64,000 bases of DNA, from assembly GCA_016800925.1 (NCBI GenBank), contig JABCPU010000356.1, positions 1 through 64,000 on the forward strand, in the 5' to 3' direction. This document shows positions 53,007 to 64,000 of the stretch, piece after piece. Origin of the DNA: Suillus spraguei (Eukaryota > Basidiomycota > Agaricomycetes > Boletales > Suillaceae). The notes beneath the pieces are model-generated. The model was not told the origin of the DNA. It saw only the letters and a program-made list of their open reading frames with translations, and did not search any database. The stretch's first letter is position 1, and each line of letters begins with the position of its first letter. The position numbers and the translations under genes were made by a program.

Positions 53007-56000
53007 TCACATGAAAAATCTAGGGTTTGATTTCTCGATCTCGCCGCAAAACCAAAGGAACGCCTCCAAGCAATTGTTATACTTCCCTTGCTCGGCGTGT
53101 TCCTGGACAGCCCAAGCAATGAACTGGTCTAAGGTCGAGAGTGTCTCTCCTACAGCAACGTCCCGTATCAGCAGTTCCTTGAACTTATCTTGTTTCCACA
53201 TGCTGAAGACTGCCTTGAAGATAAATCCAGCAAAGGGGCATGTAGACCCTTTCCTGTACACGAAACCAGCATGGCACGCGGGTTGCTCACCGTTGAAGTT
53301 CTTCGACTGTGGCAAGCAACATTGAAAGCAGTAAGAGAAAGGAGCGAAAGTGAACATTCTCTTGAATGCATAGTACTCTTCCATGGGCATGGCCTTCATT
53401 TCGGCGCAGTCGATGTCGTTTGCTTCCAGGACCAGTTTTGCCCGCCTCCCAAAATCAAATGGGCAATGGCCTTTCAGCACCTCCATGTACTTGTCAAGGC
53501 GTGAGGTCTTTGCAAGACGACTCAACATCGCATCATTCACCCTGACTGCTCTGTGTGCAAAGGCGCGGGAATTGCTGGGGAGTGAAGAAGGAGGGGGCGG
53601 TTCTACCTTTGAGGAGGTGGGCATGGATGGTTGGGATGCTGACTGTCGAATCGGTCAGTGATGGCACGTCAAATAACAGAAGCACTGGAGACATACCATG
53701 AATGGATTGTCACTCTCTGGCCTTGAGGGTCGCTATAAGAGACAGACAGTCAGCATAAGCAGACTTTCTCGGATGCGAGCGACTCACGGGCTGATGAAGG
53801 ACCTCCATAGCATCAAGAACCAATGCTTGAGAACGGGTTATCTGAGAGTTTGAGTTGTCATACAACTCATCGCTGTCCTGGGATGTTGGTGGTGCAGGGA
53901 TAGGATCCTGTGATGCATCGTGAATACCAATGGAGATGTCTTGGATGGTATCAACACGTACCGTCTGATGCGAGGCTGATGCTGATGCGAACACAGGAGG
54001 TGCAGTCTGCATGACATTGGCGCCTTCATTGGAAGGACCTCCAAATGGATGAAGAGGTGCGAAAGGGGTGTTGATAGCCTGTATTGCGAATTGCTGCATA
54101 GGGCTGTTAGGGACACACACGTCGCAAGGGATCCAGTCAGAGTTTTCAGTGCAACGGGCTGCGAGATCTTCGCCATCCATGCAGAGCATGGTGGTGTATC
54201 GTCGACATTCCTCACCATGGACTACATCCTGCAGTTGGTCGATACAGTGCTTCTGTGCTACCTTCACTCCGCGGAAGGACGTGATCCCCTCAGCGTCCGT
54301 GACAAAAAATACATGGGATTCCCTTCCATCTCGACCGGCGCGACCCATCATCTGGTTGTTGACTGTCAGTCCGTATGCCGGCCTGAAGATCACCACATAT
54401 CGGACGTTGGATCTATCCATACCCTGTGCAAAAGCCGTGGTGCACGCCATCACCTTGCATTCCCCTCGGTCCCAGAGGTCGAGATTATAGGCCTTGGTGT
54501 TGCCTGGCTCGAAGAGTTCACTATGATAGACTGCGCACGTATTTTGTGACGCAAAGAGCGTGGTGTCTCCCTGCGAGGAAAAGAATACAAGCATGCGTTC
54601 TTCATCAGTCAACCTTGCGTTCAAAGCATGAACAAGGTGGGCCAAAGACTGCCTCGCTGCGATGGGCTGTACATGGATGACGTGGATTCCGATCTCCGGA
54701 CGGTTTGTCGATGATCTGACTTGAGCGAGGTCTGTGACCTTGATGCCGAATGGTTTGACGAAGTGTCCCAGCTGGTGTGGAGGTATGGTGGCGGACAAGA
54801 GGTTGATTTGTATGCGCATGCTACCAAATTGTCGGGCCAGACTTTTCCACCTGTTGACACGATTTGGATGGCAATTGATAACATCGTGAAATTCATCTAT
54901 AAAGGCTCTGCTGAACTTTTTACCGAGAGGGGATACAAGGAGACTGTGGGGGCTATTGATGAGCGACTGCATAAAGTGGGACGGGACTGGCATTCATACC
55001 TAGCAAATGCTTCACTGGAGCAATGCTCAACCTGGACGAAAAGAATTTGAACGTTGTCCGGCACCTCTTTGGAGCGAGAGTAGTTGTGACATCTCAGTCC
55101 GGTGGCGACCGCTTTTGCATACTGTTCTTCAAGCAAAGCAACAAACGGGCATACCACGATGGACTTTGCTTCATCGTCCATCGCTGAGGGCACCATCCAC
55201 AGCATACTTTTACCACCTCCTGTCTTCATGGCGACCATGACATCGCGATCCTCAGTCATGACGGCAATGAGAGCATCCATCTGCGCCTTGCTCTTTTCTC
55301 TTGCGGCGGGATCCTTCATAATACGTCTGATCGCGTGTCGAATATTCTCTCTAACCTCCAGAACTGCAGGCGGCGGCGAGGAAGGTCGACTGCTATCAGG
55401 AACTATGAAATCAGACGAGTCATCATCGCTGAACAGGCTGACAGCAGCATTGCTGTTGGCTTTTTGAACCGAGGGGCTGTCGTCATCGCTTGACAGAATG
55501 ATAACGTCCATGTCCACCTCCTGGACAGGGGTCTGAAGTCGCCGAAGACGCTTGATGTTCCTGGATACTTTCTCCTCATCTTCCGCGTCACTGATGTGGT
55601 CCATGGCATGTTTACGGTTCCGGTATACAGGGCGTGTCAATGGGCTTGAGCTAAAGTTGGACTGGAAGGAGGACTGAGGTGGTGCGACGGAGTCTTGGTT
55701 GACTGCAGCAATGGTAGGCTCAGGTTCGTACGCCCTGCCCTTGCCTTTATAGTCAACTGGGATGAGTCGAGGCTGGCCAGGTTCATATGCCCTGCCCTTC
55801 CCCTTGCGGTCTATGATGGGGGAGATGATGCTCGAGGACTTGGATGAGTGTACACTATCAAGGCTGACTTTGGCGTTGGACGAAAGAAGGCGACCGGATT
55901 CATACGCCCTACCCTTCCCCTTGTCATCAGGGATGGGCAATGTTTCAGGGTGATCACTGCTTGGGAACATGAGGTCGTCAATGGATTCACATGGAGAAAT

Positions 56001-59000
56001 ACATCGAATAGATGAGGCCGGCAGTGAATTCGACAACAGGCTTCCACAGTCTATGAAACCACTTGCAGCGGGTGAAAGCTCCCCACCAGACGTTATTTCT
56101 ACAAAGATAAAATGAGATCGTGGGCTGGATAACACGGTGCTTGCACTCACTAGAAGAAGAACCAAGAGATACGACACCTAGTTGTTCATCATGTTCTCGA
56201 AGGACGGCGGAGATGGAGTCCTTCAGAGTTACCTTGAACTCGGTGGCAAAAAATGTGTCAAGATGCGTTTGGACTGTTTTCATGAGTTGGGCGGACATCA
56301 ACTCAAAGGTTGTTCCATTCGCCTCATTCCTTTGCTTGACTCGAATTGCCTCTGGAGGAGGAAAGGGTCCAAGACCAAGCAAGCTGTGCCACAGATCCCC
56401 GAGCCATCTATGCTTGCACATGCTGTTGTTGGAAAGTCGAGGTATGCCTCCGTGAACTACGGCATAATGACTGTGGTCAATAGCAGTGGAGTGATCTGCA
56501 GACTCGGCAAGGATGCTGTCAGCTTGATCGTAAGAGTCGTCTGCCGCTATGAACTCGCGGCCCATGGTGATCGCGCCTTGACGGAAATCTCTCAAGCCCC
56601 ACCGACAATCGAAATAGTCTTGATTCCACTGGTGGAGTTTGTCCGAAAATTTTGCAGCCGTGATTCGCTGCCCTTCGCCGACACAAAGATAGCTGAAACA
56701 CCAGCTTTGTGGTGAGAAGACACCAAGAGTTAAAGACGATGGACCGTGCTCACGTTTTGTAAAGATGCTCCGATTCCTTGCCATATGCAACGCTGGCTAA
56801 GATGGCCTCGGCATTGCGCAACCCTCCTCCCAGCACTTCGAGGACCCAGAAGGCCAAGTCCTTAGGCACGAATCCAGGGGTGCAGGAGTCTCGATCAGTG
56901 ATGCCAGTCTTCTTGCTGTACCCCGTGAGGATAAACATTTCGTTTCCTGCCATGAAGAGGTTGCGATGCCTGTCCGCGTTGCACAGCTGGTGATCGATAA
57001 ATTGCGTTCCACGGCAGGAAATGTGGGTGGTGATGTACAGTAAATGGTAAAGAGGTTCCCAGACCCGCATAGTCCGTCTGAGCAATTCTTTGATTGCAGG
57101 AATGTTCCATGCGATGCGACCTTCGTTGTCCACCATGGCAAGGTCATACTCCTTCACGAGGAAGAAGAACAGAGAGTGTCGCTTTTCGTAGAATGGCTGT
57201 TCTGATAAGAATGAATAGCCTCTAGTGGAGTTGGTGTGGTCGTCCGTCACATGATTCGGAGTGCCGGTCAAGATGATGTTGTCACCAGTGAGGGCAGCAT
57301 AACGCAATTTAAAGTCATTCAGTATTCCTTGGATGCCCTCTCGAAGCTTTTCCATGCGCATAGTTTGGGTGCCAATAGTGATAGACTGCACCTCGGGATC
57401 CACATACACATTTGGCTCTTTCATTTGATTAAAGGCGAGTGATGATGCATACTGCTGCATCTCATAGATGAAATTGAAAGTGGTCGGAGCCCCGAGGCGC
57501 AGCGCACGGTGATGAATTCGAGCCACGCGCCTTGCAATGTAGATGTCTGATCAGATGGTGAAAGACAGTCACATGAATATTTGGCTCACTGGTGGTCGTC
57601 AGGATGCACAGAATCTACATCCTTATCTTTATCCATGAGTGCTTCCAGCAGTGAGGTAGCATTGCAAAAGTACTTGAATTTTGCGAGATCTGGGGTAAGG
57701 GCTGCAGGTTCACTGAAGTTTCCGTCTGCGCGTAGCGCCCTCAGCCAGACAGCTCGCTGTATGGGGTTTGCCCAGCGATCGGTGACGCACAAGGTCGGGT
57801 CACTATCGACCAGTGACCATGCCAGCTCATGGTAGGCTACCATCCTCTTACGGGGGGTGCTACCATCATCTTGGAGGATGGCCAAGAGGCCCTGGAGACA
57901 CTCGGTTTGCAGCGTTGAAAGAGAGAACGAGAAGTTCAGTGGGAATCCGAGGTGAATACGAACGATGTTACGGATTAATTGGATCATGAAATTGGGATAT
58001 TCCGTGTTATCATTCGACACAGGCCTCCAATGAGTGTCCCTGGTCAATCGTAGGGTGTGAACAATGTTGCAATTAAGCCGGAGTGCAAGAACTCACTGGT
58101 CTCGTGGTATGGCGTCCCCGTGGAGCAGGATTTTTGAGAGGGTTAACCTGTGAGGGTGACCGTCTAGGATGGTAGATGCTTTCGTCATGTGGTCTTCGAT
58201 TGCAACAGCAAGACGGATGAGGAGGCCACCGTGCTCGTCTGGCGTATGTTTTTTCTTGATTTCATCGGCTGCTCGCCTCTGAGCCCTGTCCATACGGATT
58301 TCGGGTGCAAATCTATCCCAACCCATGCATCGGACGAGGGGAGTCCGTTCTCGTTCAGTGTCAGCTGGAACGACCAATGGGACATCGAACGTAGGCAAAA
58401 ATGAAGCCTTGAGGGTGGCTTTTAAGTCAGGTCTAACGCAAGAGACAACGTTAGCCCCGATCTCAAAGTATGAGTTCCCTACTGCAGTGAAGATACGTTG
58501 CACGAGGCAAGGCCTGTACCGGATCTCTCTCAAACCGCTGGCACCATGCTTCGTCCTACCATGTCTTTGCATCACCTCCACATTTTTCACACAATACGTG
58601 CATTCGGCCGATGCTGTACAGGCCAAACCTTCGCTTGGCTCTGCGATGAGCTGGACAGGTGGACCGCCACTCGCCGGTAGCTTGACATCCTCCGCTTTCT
58701 CATACAGGTTTGATTCGGAGCAAAAATTCAAAAAAGCCTCCACATCTGATGAAGGCGCCTGGTGAAGGAAAACATTCATTTATGTAAGATTGGAGAACTT
58801 CAGGAACTGATAGACCTGCCTTGTATGATGGGTGATAATTTGCCGTGTGACCGCTGACCATCTCAGAGGTCAATGCCACACCGCAGGAGAGACAGATAAG
58901 AATTTTGAGTGCAGTATGCATGCAAACGCCCATGGCATCCAAGATGCCATTAGACTTCAAGTAGTCTGTGGATGGCAAGAGAGGTACCCTGTCGGAACCC

Positions 59001-59575
59001 ACAGCTGTAAAAATCAACACAGATGTATATATCAGCTACCTGTACTCTGCCCGACAACAAATCACATCTTACTTGAGGCGTCAACTCCCTCAGGGAAGAT
59101 GGCAGCCGGCGCGGAAACCTGCACTGAGCAGTCGCCATTGCCTGGAATTGTCTGCTGTCCTGCAAAAGCTCCAGTCAACAATAAATACGGGATGACAATG
59201 AGCGGGACGTTTCACCATGCTCGCCTGTTGAACCACTGGAAACACTTTGGTATCAACGCCGACACCATGATCGGTGAAGATATGGTTTTCCATAGAGTGA
59301 CGCTGTCTGACATGCTTCCCGCACTCAGGCCAGGGACAGGCATAACCCTCATTTGAGTTCATGACAACGTACTGACAGCCATTCACGTTGAAGGGAACTG
59401 GCACAGCATGGTAGCGGTGACGATGCTTCCGTGCAGCAGTTGTGTTTGCAAACGGAGCAAGTGCCGCGCAGGTTGTGAAAGGACAAGCAAGATGGGTTAT
59501 CTGACATATTGAATGATTTGGTAGAGATAATATTTGCGCTGTATTGCTAGAGGGCAGACGGTTGTCTCTGCTCAT
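53007..59575 (-). CDS. Zinc-finger/RecQ-like helicase fusion protein, ~1,990 aa
   Basis: Eleven minus-strand exons: 59575-59266, 59159-59073, 59004-58820, 58758-58097, 58039-57590, 57546-56754, 56692-56151, 56098-55000, 54952-53788, 53732-53697, 53642-53007. The N-terminus has Cys2His2-type fingers (ACPFTTCAALAPF, YACPWPECGKHVRQRHSMEN, ILICLSCGVALTSEMVSGH, CTYCVKNVEVMQRHGRTKH). The middle part (RIHHRALRLGAPTTFNFIYE to YGKESEHLYKT) contains THISCRGTQFIDHQLCNADR and LTGYSKKTGITDRDSCTPGF. A disordered acidic/KGKGRAYE-repeat linker precedes the helicase: MKTGGGKSMLW (Walker A), IDEFHD (motif II), LLSATIPP (III), TTAFAQGMDRSNVRYVV (V) and QMMGRAGRDGR (VI). A Cys-containing C-terminal domain follows. 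Exon 3 uses a GC donor. The junction of exons 5 and 6 is one base out of phase, the only defect seen. I know the family as a large multi-copy one in mushroom genomes; role unproven. Confidence 0.8.
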
Positions 59576-59619
59576 TTTTATACGATTTCTTGCTGATACA
59601 CAATGTTGCACCTGCAGGG

Positions 59620-60133
59620 ATGCAAAGGAACGGATCTATGCTATGCTGGAAAAATACTAGAAATTTCAACAACGTATTCGCTTGTGACTAGCTCATGGCA
59701 TATGGAAAAAAAAATATACTCCCTAGGGCGGAAATTTTCAAAAGGCACGGTTGCTTGAGATTATGGGGCACTTAGCTTGTAGGCAATTAAGTTCATTGAT
59801 TCCGTATGACCGCTCAGTGGACTGAAAAACAAAAACCACCGCATAAAATCGATCACTTTAGAAATACGGCAGGACTGTGCCTCTATTAGGATGTTTCCTT
59901 GTTTTCATTCAATTCGGTTCCTCATATCAGTCCCCGCCATCCCTGTTGTGACCAATCAACATTTTTTTCGCGCTCCGAGGAATGGAGGCAATGCTACTAA
60001 TGCATATATGATTAGTGTCTGCCCAAATATGAAGATAGGACCACAATGTCTTCCGTGCCAATAGGCTTCCCAACAAACAATTAAGACTGCATGGGCAGTT
60101 ATGAATGTAGTAATGGACATGAATCCCTGCATT
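59620..60133. other. Intergenic upstream of the helicase gene
   Basis: No gene. Should hold the helicase promoter. A/T-rich with no clear element. Confidence 0.45.
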
Positions 60134-60385
60134 TTAGAGTGGCTTTAAAAATTTTAGTATTAGAGACTGACTAAGTAACGTACAACAAGATCTACAGAGT
60201 ATCTCACACTTTGCATGTACACAAAAGGGCAGTATGGGAAAGGGCATCATCATTCTTTCATGAACTTTATCCTTCATGGAATGAGCAATCACAAGCTGTT
60301 TGTCGTTGAAGCAAGGTCCCACCAAACCCATCAGAAGAATGTCTGAAGGCAAATGTGTAGTACCAGCAATGACGTCCAGTTCCAC
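60134..60385 (-). pseudogene. Truncated duplicate of the dioxygenase C-terminus
   Basis: ELDVIAGTTHLPSDILLMGL and QLVIAHSMKDKVHERM align with the end of the 61956-63339 gene ([35 protein letters not shown]). At the DNA level catgaactttatccttcatg is shared. The distal metal-binding His and the 2-oxoglutarate Arg are replaced, so it cannot be functional. Confidence 0.75.
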
Positions 60386-60399
60386 CTGTAGATCTATAG

Positions 60400-61950
60400 A
60401 TAAGACTTTGTATGCTAAGTTCCCTATAACTTGTCAACACTCACATGGGTTCACCATATCATGCATGATCATAAATACTTCTTGTTGAATGCTCGCATTC
60501 AAGCACAAGTGCAACAGTCTGACGGTTTGACGTATAAAGCCAAGCTATTTGTTAGCTCCATTAAGAATCTTAAGCTGCAAACAGCAATCTGTTCGTTAGT
60601 CATAGAAGATCGAGCTCAGGAACAGACGCACATGGATTTGCATGGGGTGTCAGATTTTATGATCCGCTCTTCCAGGAACTTCGGATTAGAACAACTATTT
60701 TTTCCTTCGAGCATGCAGCTTTTGGTTCCACGATGAGGGAGAAAAAAAGGAACGAACTGTTCGGCTCCTATGGTTTATGAATGAATTTGCGTTTGGTACT
60801 GTATAGTTTGGTAATAAGAAAGTTTAAGTCCGAATGCAGTTGTTCCAAGTCCTGTGACTGCAAAATGGCGCTTAAAACGCGGCGGTAATTTGCTCAATCG
60901 AAACCAGTCTCAGTATGCAAGAAAGATGGATGTAATCACGTTGGTAGGGCGAGCAACGACCTGAAAGCAGTCGGGATATACTTTACAGCAACTTTCATAT
61001 TGATAGTCCATATTTGATTTTGTTCCCCTCACCGCTGTTGGAGCTGTACAAACAGGAGGGTCCGGCTTCTTATGATATTTAGGCGCACGAAGTATCCTAG
61101 AGTCTGCTCGCTTCATGCTCTTATCGGTCACCGAGCTGCGTGACGAGTGTCTGTCACCTCCGGCAGCATACAACTATTGATTAACGATCTTGTGCTACCA
61201 TGTATACTGCTATACTATTATTTTCATAATCGACCACCCTTATGGTGATGCAAGTTCAATCTCTTGTCTGATTCTAGTTATCCTCAAAGTTCTACTCATA
61301 ATGAAGCAAGGAATGCTGCCACAGCGCTTTCATCTTACTGGATACTGGTTTGATATGCTTCCCACCCATTCCTACATCCATGTTGTCGAAAACATACCAC
61401 CGCAGCAGATCTTGCCTCAAAGATGGGACAGCTAGTAGAGGAGATAATCAGACTAAATGCAAACAGTGACAAACTAGTTCGTTCAATGGTGACGTTAGAA
61501 ACTTCAACACCCATTGCTTGAATTGGGTCATGTTGATATTCAGTACCGCTGCTATGAGCAGACGAGGACGTCACTTTAGCCTGTGAGAAGAGACGGCCGA
61601 AGAACTCAGTTCATAGTTCGGTGGCTTGTGTGAGTAGCTTGTGCTATGCTACTAGATGTCACACAAGCAAACCTGGTCACCCATAGATGTTTTACAGCAA
61701 CTGGAATGTGACGGCTGTTTCCAGGCATGGCGGCAAGTCTCAAGGGTACCCACAATTGTGTCAGGCAGAGCATTGGACAGTTCATGTGTACACCTCCACA
61801 ACTAAACACAAGTGGCGACGGGACCAAAATCAAATCTGGAGGTGACACATGTACTTTGGTGGTGACTATTTATTATATGCTACCTACAAAAGCAAGCCAA
61901 GAAGCCTGTCAACGCTCTCCAGACTTCTTAGAACCTTTTTTCGGGACGTT
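60400..61950. other. Intergenic with dispersed repeats
   Basis: It contains the R2 copy at 61175-61235 (inverted relative to 50.4 kb) and the R1 copy at 61722-61830. The minus frame 61173-60910 is unassigned. No gene is supported. Confidence 0.5.
61722..61830 (+). repeat. Dispersed repeat R1, copy 3
   Basis: caggcatggcggcaagtctc, cacaattgtgtcaggcagag and cctccacaactaaacacaag match parts of the copies at 50.1 and 50.5 kb in the same order and orientation. Confidence 0.7.
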
Positions 61951-61955
61951 TTGTC

Positions 61956-63339
61956 CTACCATTTCCAAAAAAATGACTGCATGGGAAAGGCTGGTCTCTG
62001 CACCTCCATTCTGTCATGAACTTTATCCTTCATGAAATGAGCAATCACGAATCTTTCCCCATCAACCCAAGGCTGGACTGAATGCTCCAGGATTATGCCG
62101 CAAATGAAAAGCATGGTGCCAGGAAAGTAATCTAGCTCTGCCTGAACATCTGCCAGTCTCATCTTGGCAGCATGGCCCTTTCCCAGGCTGACTAGGAGAT
62201 CATACAATGTAGGTGCGCCGCCAGGGTCTCTGTGGCTCAAGGTTACCCTGTTCACAATCACTTCTAATCCTGAAAATATTGAGGGCCATTGTGATACTGC
62301 AGGCGATTTCTTTGGATCAGCGGAAACCTTCTGTAATACAGCTGACATTGCTGTGGCTCCGGCTTCAAATAATCCCGGGGTGGCCGTGGCCGTGATGGCA
62401 TTCCAGAAGAGCTCTGTTGTTGATAGGGAGGCGAGCCATCGTTGAACTTCTGTGGAAGAATATGATGTCGATGTCACCAGGGGATCTTGGAGTCTCTGTT
62501 CTACATCCCTCTTCAACTCAGACAAGCAATGGAAAAATAAAGCTACCTCATGCCTCTGCATAAAATATGCAGGTGATATTGTGATCCTCCCAGCTCCAAA
62601 TTCCCCCCCACCCTCGGGCGCACAAAAGCCCGTTGACCGCCAAGGAACCGGTTTGGGCCGATTGTGCTGGCAGAGTTCGCATAAGCACGCTCCGTAGCTC
62701 TTTAGTAGCCATGTTTACATAGTTCTAAAAAGTGAATCAGAAGGACGCGAGTTTGAGAATAAAGGGACACACCACCCGCGAGGAAGACAAAATATTCGGT
62801 AATAAATTGTCAAAATTCTACCGTGCATGTCAACTATGGTAGCTGGTTTTGAAATCCTGCCAAGCTCGACCTGGGGATAGTATTTCTTCAGTCTCTCTGG
62901 CTCGGTGGTAGGCAAACCATCTGGGTTGGGTGGGGACATCTTGCAAGATTCGCCATAGCGTTCTGCATCCCATGTCACATAATCTTCCGTCCAGTGCATA
63001 TTCAGGTCTTTGCACTTAATTGTGAACTGCATACTCACAGGGGTTTACCAAGGCGTGCGCAATAGTGAGTGCTGCTCGTTCAATTTCATAATCCGACACT
63101 GTGTTGGAACAGTCGGCGGTCGCGCTGTCTAAAGCCAAACAGTCTGACAGCTCCATTGAGACTCTCAACCTTGATAAATTATATAAGTCAGTATTCTTAG
63201 AACATTTGTGATGCCATGTTTACCTGGCTTTGTGTAGGAGCTCCGATTGTACAACTCCATCCTTGAGGACCATGACGCTGGAACATCCCTCCAATATAGC
63301 ACGTAACTTAGTAGTCAGGGCGACCCTTAGTTCCTCCAT
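61956..63339 (-). pseudogene. 2OG-Fe(II) dioxygenase, TET/JBP-like, frameshifted
   Basis: Minus-strand parts in order: MEELRVALTTKLRAILEG (63339-63224), an intron, RLRVSMELSDCLALDSATAD with YEIERAALTIAHALVNP (from 63169), LNMHWTEDYVTWDAERYGE and LGRISKPATIVDMHG (63010-62822), an intron, [18 protein letters not shown], then in another frame [20 protein letters not shown] and the last exon to 61956. In that last 201-residue frame the iron/2OG set is complete: H110-R-D112 ([10 protein letters not shown]), H160 (IILEHSVQ), R170 (DGERF). Frameshifts after VNP (~63045) and in TGS (~62660) break the chain. The family is widespread in mushrooms. TET/JBP relationship (oxidation of 5-methylcytosine or thymine in DNA) is inferred from motif order and spacing only. 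Confidence 0.65.
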
Positions 63340-63743
63340 GAAGGAAGATAGTGAAAGTCTGACTGTTATATAAAATAATCGATGCTTTTTATAAGGTTAT
63401 TATGAAACTGTACAGTTTCATAATGACCATGTTGCGCTTATTAATAATGAATTTCAGCATATGCTTATGTATATATGGCTCCAAATGGGGCAGCTATTTG
63501 GCGGACATGGCCAGTAACATTAGGGCTTGTAGGAATAGGAGTTGGAGTTGGTTGCAGCTCATGCATGTTCTCTCAGAATGCCAACTGCGTGGTAGAAATG
63601 CAAAATCAAAGAACAATCACTGCTGTACATTGCATCTATACATCAAAAACACCCATGCGAATGAGAAAGTCAAACGTAATGTAGCATATTCCCAGACAAA
63701 GATCAAGACAACATGCAACCAGTTGAATGAAAAGCAACATCTA

Positions 63744-63998
63744 TCACAAGAGTCCCTGCTGCGCAAATTCAGCCTCTTTCCTCTTCGCAATCGCTTTACA
63801 GTTGTTAACGAAGTTGTGGACGGCTGCATATGGACCTGGGACTTGGTTGGCCTCAATGGAAGCTCTGAGACCATCTGTGTGCTCCTTGATGATGGCTGCA
63901 TATTCCGAGGAGTAACAGGCGTTTAAATCGTCTTCATACTTATTTACATCCCGGTGGTTCAAGTACTCTTCAAAACGGTCCATAGCCACTTGTTGCGC
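63744..63998 (-). CDS. Partial unknown protein running off the window
   Basis: A minus frame open to the window end: RFEEYLNHRDVNKYEDDLNA, YAAIIKEHTDGLRASIEANQ, NCKAIAKRKEAEFAQQG, stop at 63744. Helical and charged. It may be an upstream exon of the dioxygenase gene (GTGATA after GACTCTT could be a donor) or the end of another gene. Not recognised. Confidence 0.35.
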   Translation of the reverse strand, partial: AQQVAMDRFEEYLNHRDVNKYEDDLNACYSSEYAAIIKEHTDGLRASIEANQVPGPYAAVHNFVNNCKAIAKRKEAEFAQQGLL

Positions 63999-64000
63999 CT

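Noticed and set aside
53168..58765. Many plus-strand ORFs of 60-177 codons
   Set aside because: Antisense shadows of the helicase exons on the minus strand.

Overview
The window looks like a repeat-rich stretch of a mushroom-forming basidiomycete (Agaricomycetes) genome. The evidence is 45-65 bp introns with GT-AG and occasional GC-AG borders, fungal-type housekeeping genes, RNase H-bearing non-LTR retrotransposons, and several families known to me mainly from Agaricomycetes. All similarity calls are from recognition of the translated sequence; nothing was searched.

Layout. 1-2.3 kb: a broken topoisomerase II (TOP2) fragment on the minus strand, split by a 1.4 kb insert with TAGC-rich ends and a CT-rich minisatellite. 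2.4-7.55 kb: a non-LTR retrotransposon (copy 1), dead, with a poly(A) tail and an 11-bp target duplication. 7.96-20.5 kb: the only normal gene island, with dihydropyrimidinase, a cluster of palindromic and foldback elements (11.0-14.1 kb), a methyltransferase, a small COX17 copper-chaperone gene and a full-length ABCG transporter of 1,022 residues. 20.5-23.8 kb: a second retrotransposon (copy 2) with an uninterrupted 1,018-codon reverse transcriptase/RNase H frame, inserted just past the ABC stop codon.

24.4-43.2 kb: a graveyard of host-gene pieces that keep their introns but are truncated, frameshifted or stopped. They include S28 peptidase, a PD-(D/E)XK-like family, A1 aspartic protease, GMP synthase, an MFS transporter, XRN1, the MOR2/PAG1 morphogenesis protein, ethanolamine/choline phosphotransferase, histidyl-tRNA synthetase, a Cys-rich EGF-like protein and an amidase. 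They are interleaved with a 42-bp minisatellite and with ~52-57 bp repeats that lie inverted around the XRN1 block. The pattern suggests transposon-mediated DNA capture. 43.2-50.5 kb: a GTCACC-rich satellite, then an A/T-rich gene-poor stretch.

51.4-52.3 kb: a short Tc1/mariner-like element with ~50-bp terminal inverted repeats and a broken transposase. 53.0-59.6 kb (minus): one large gene that joins C2H2-type zinc fingers, a central domain with recombinase-like features and a RecQ-like helicase. 60.1-63.4 kb (minus): a decayed 2-oxoglutarate/Fe(II) dioxygenase gene (TET/JBP-like motif spacing) and a truncated duplicate of its C-terminus. The helicase/dioxygenase pair is the best candidate for an uncharacterised, probably mobile-element-linked system.

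Together the intact genes are unrelated housekeeping functions (pyrimidine catabolism, copper delivery to cytochrome oxidase, transport). The rest records repeated transposition, gene capture and decay.
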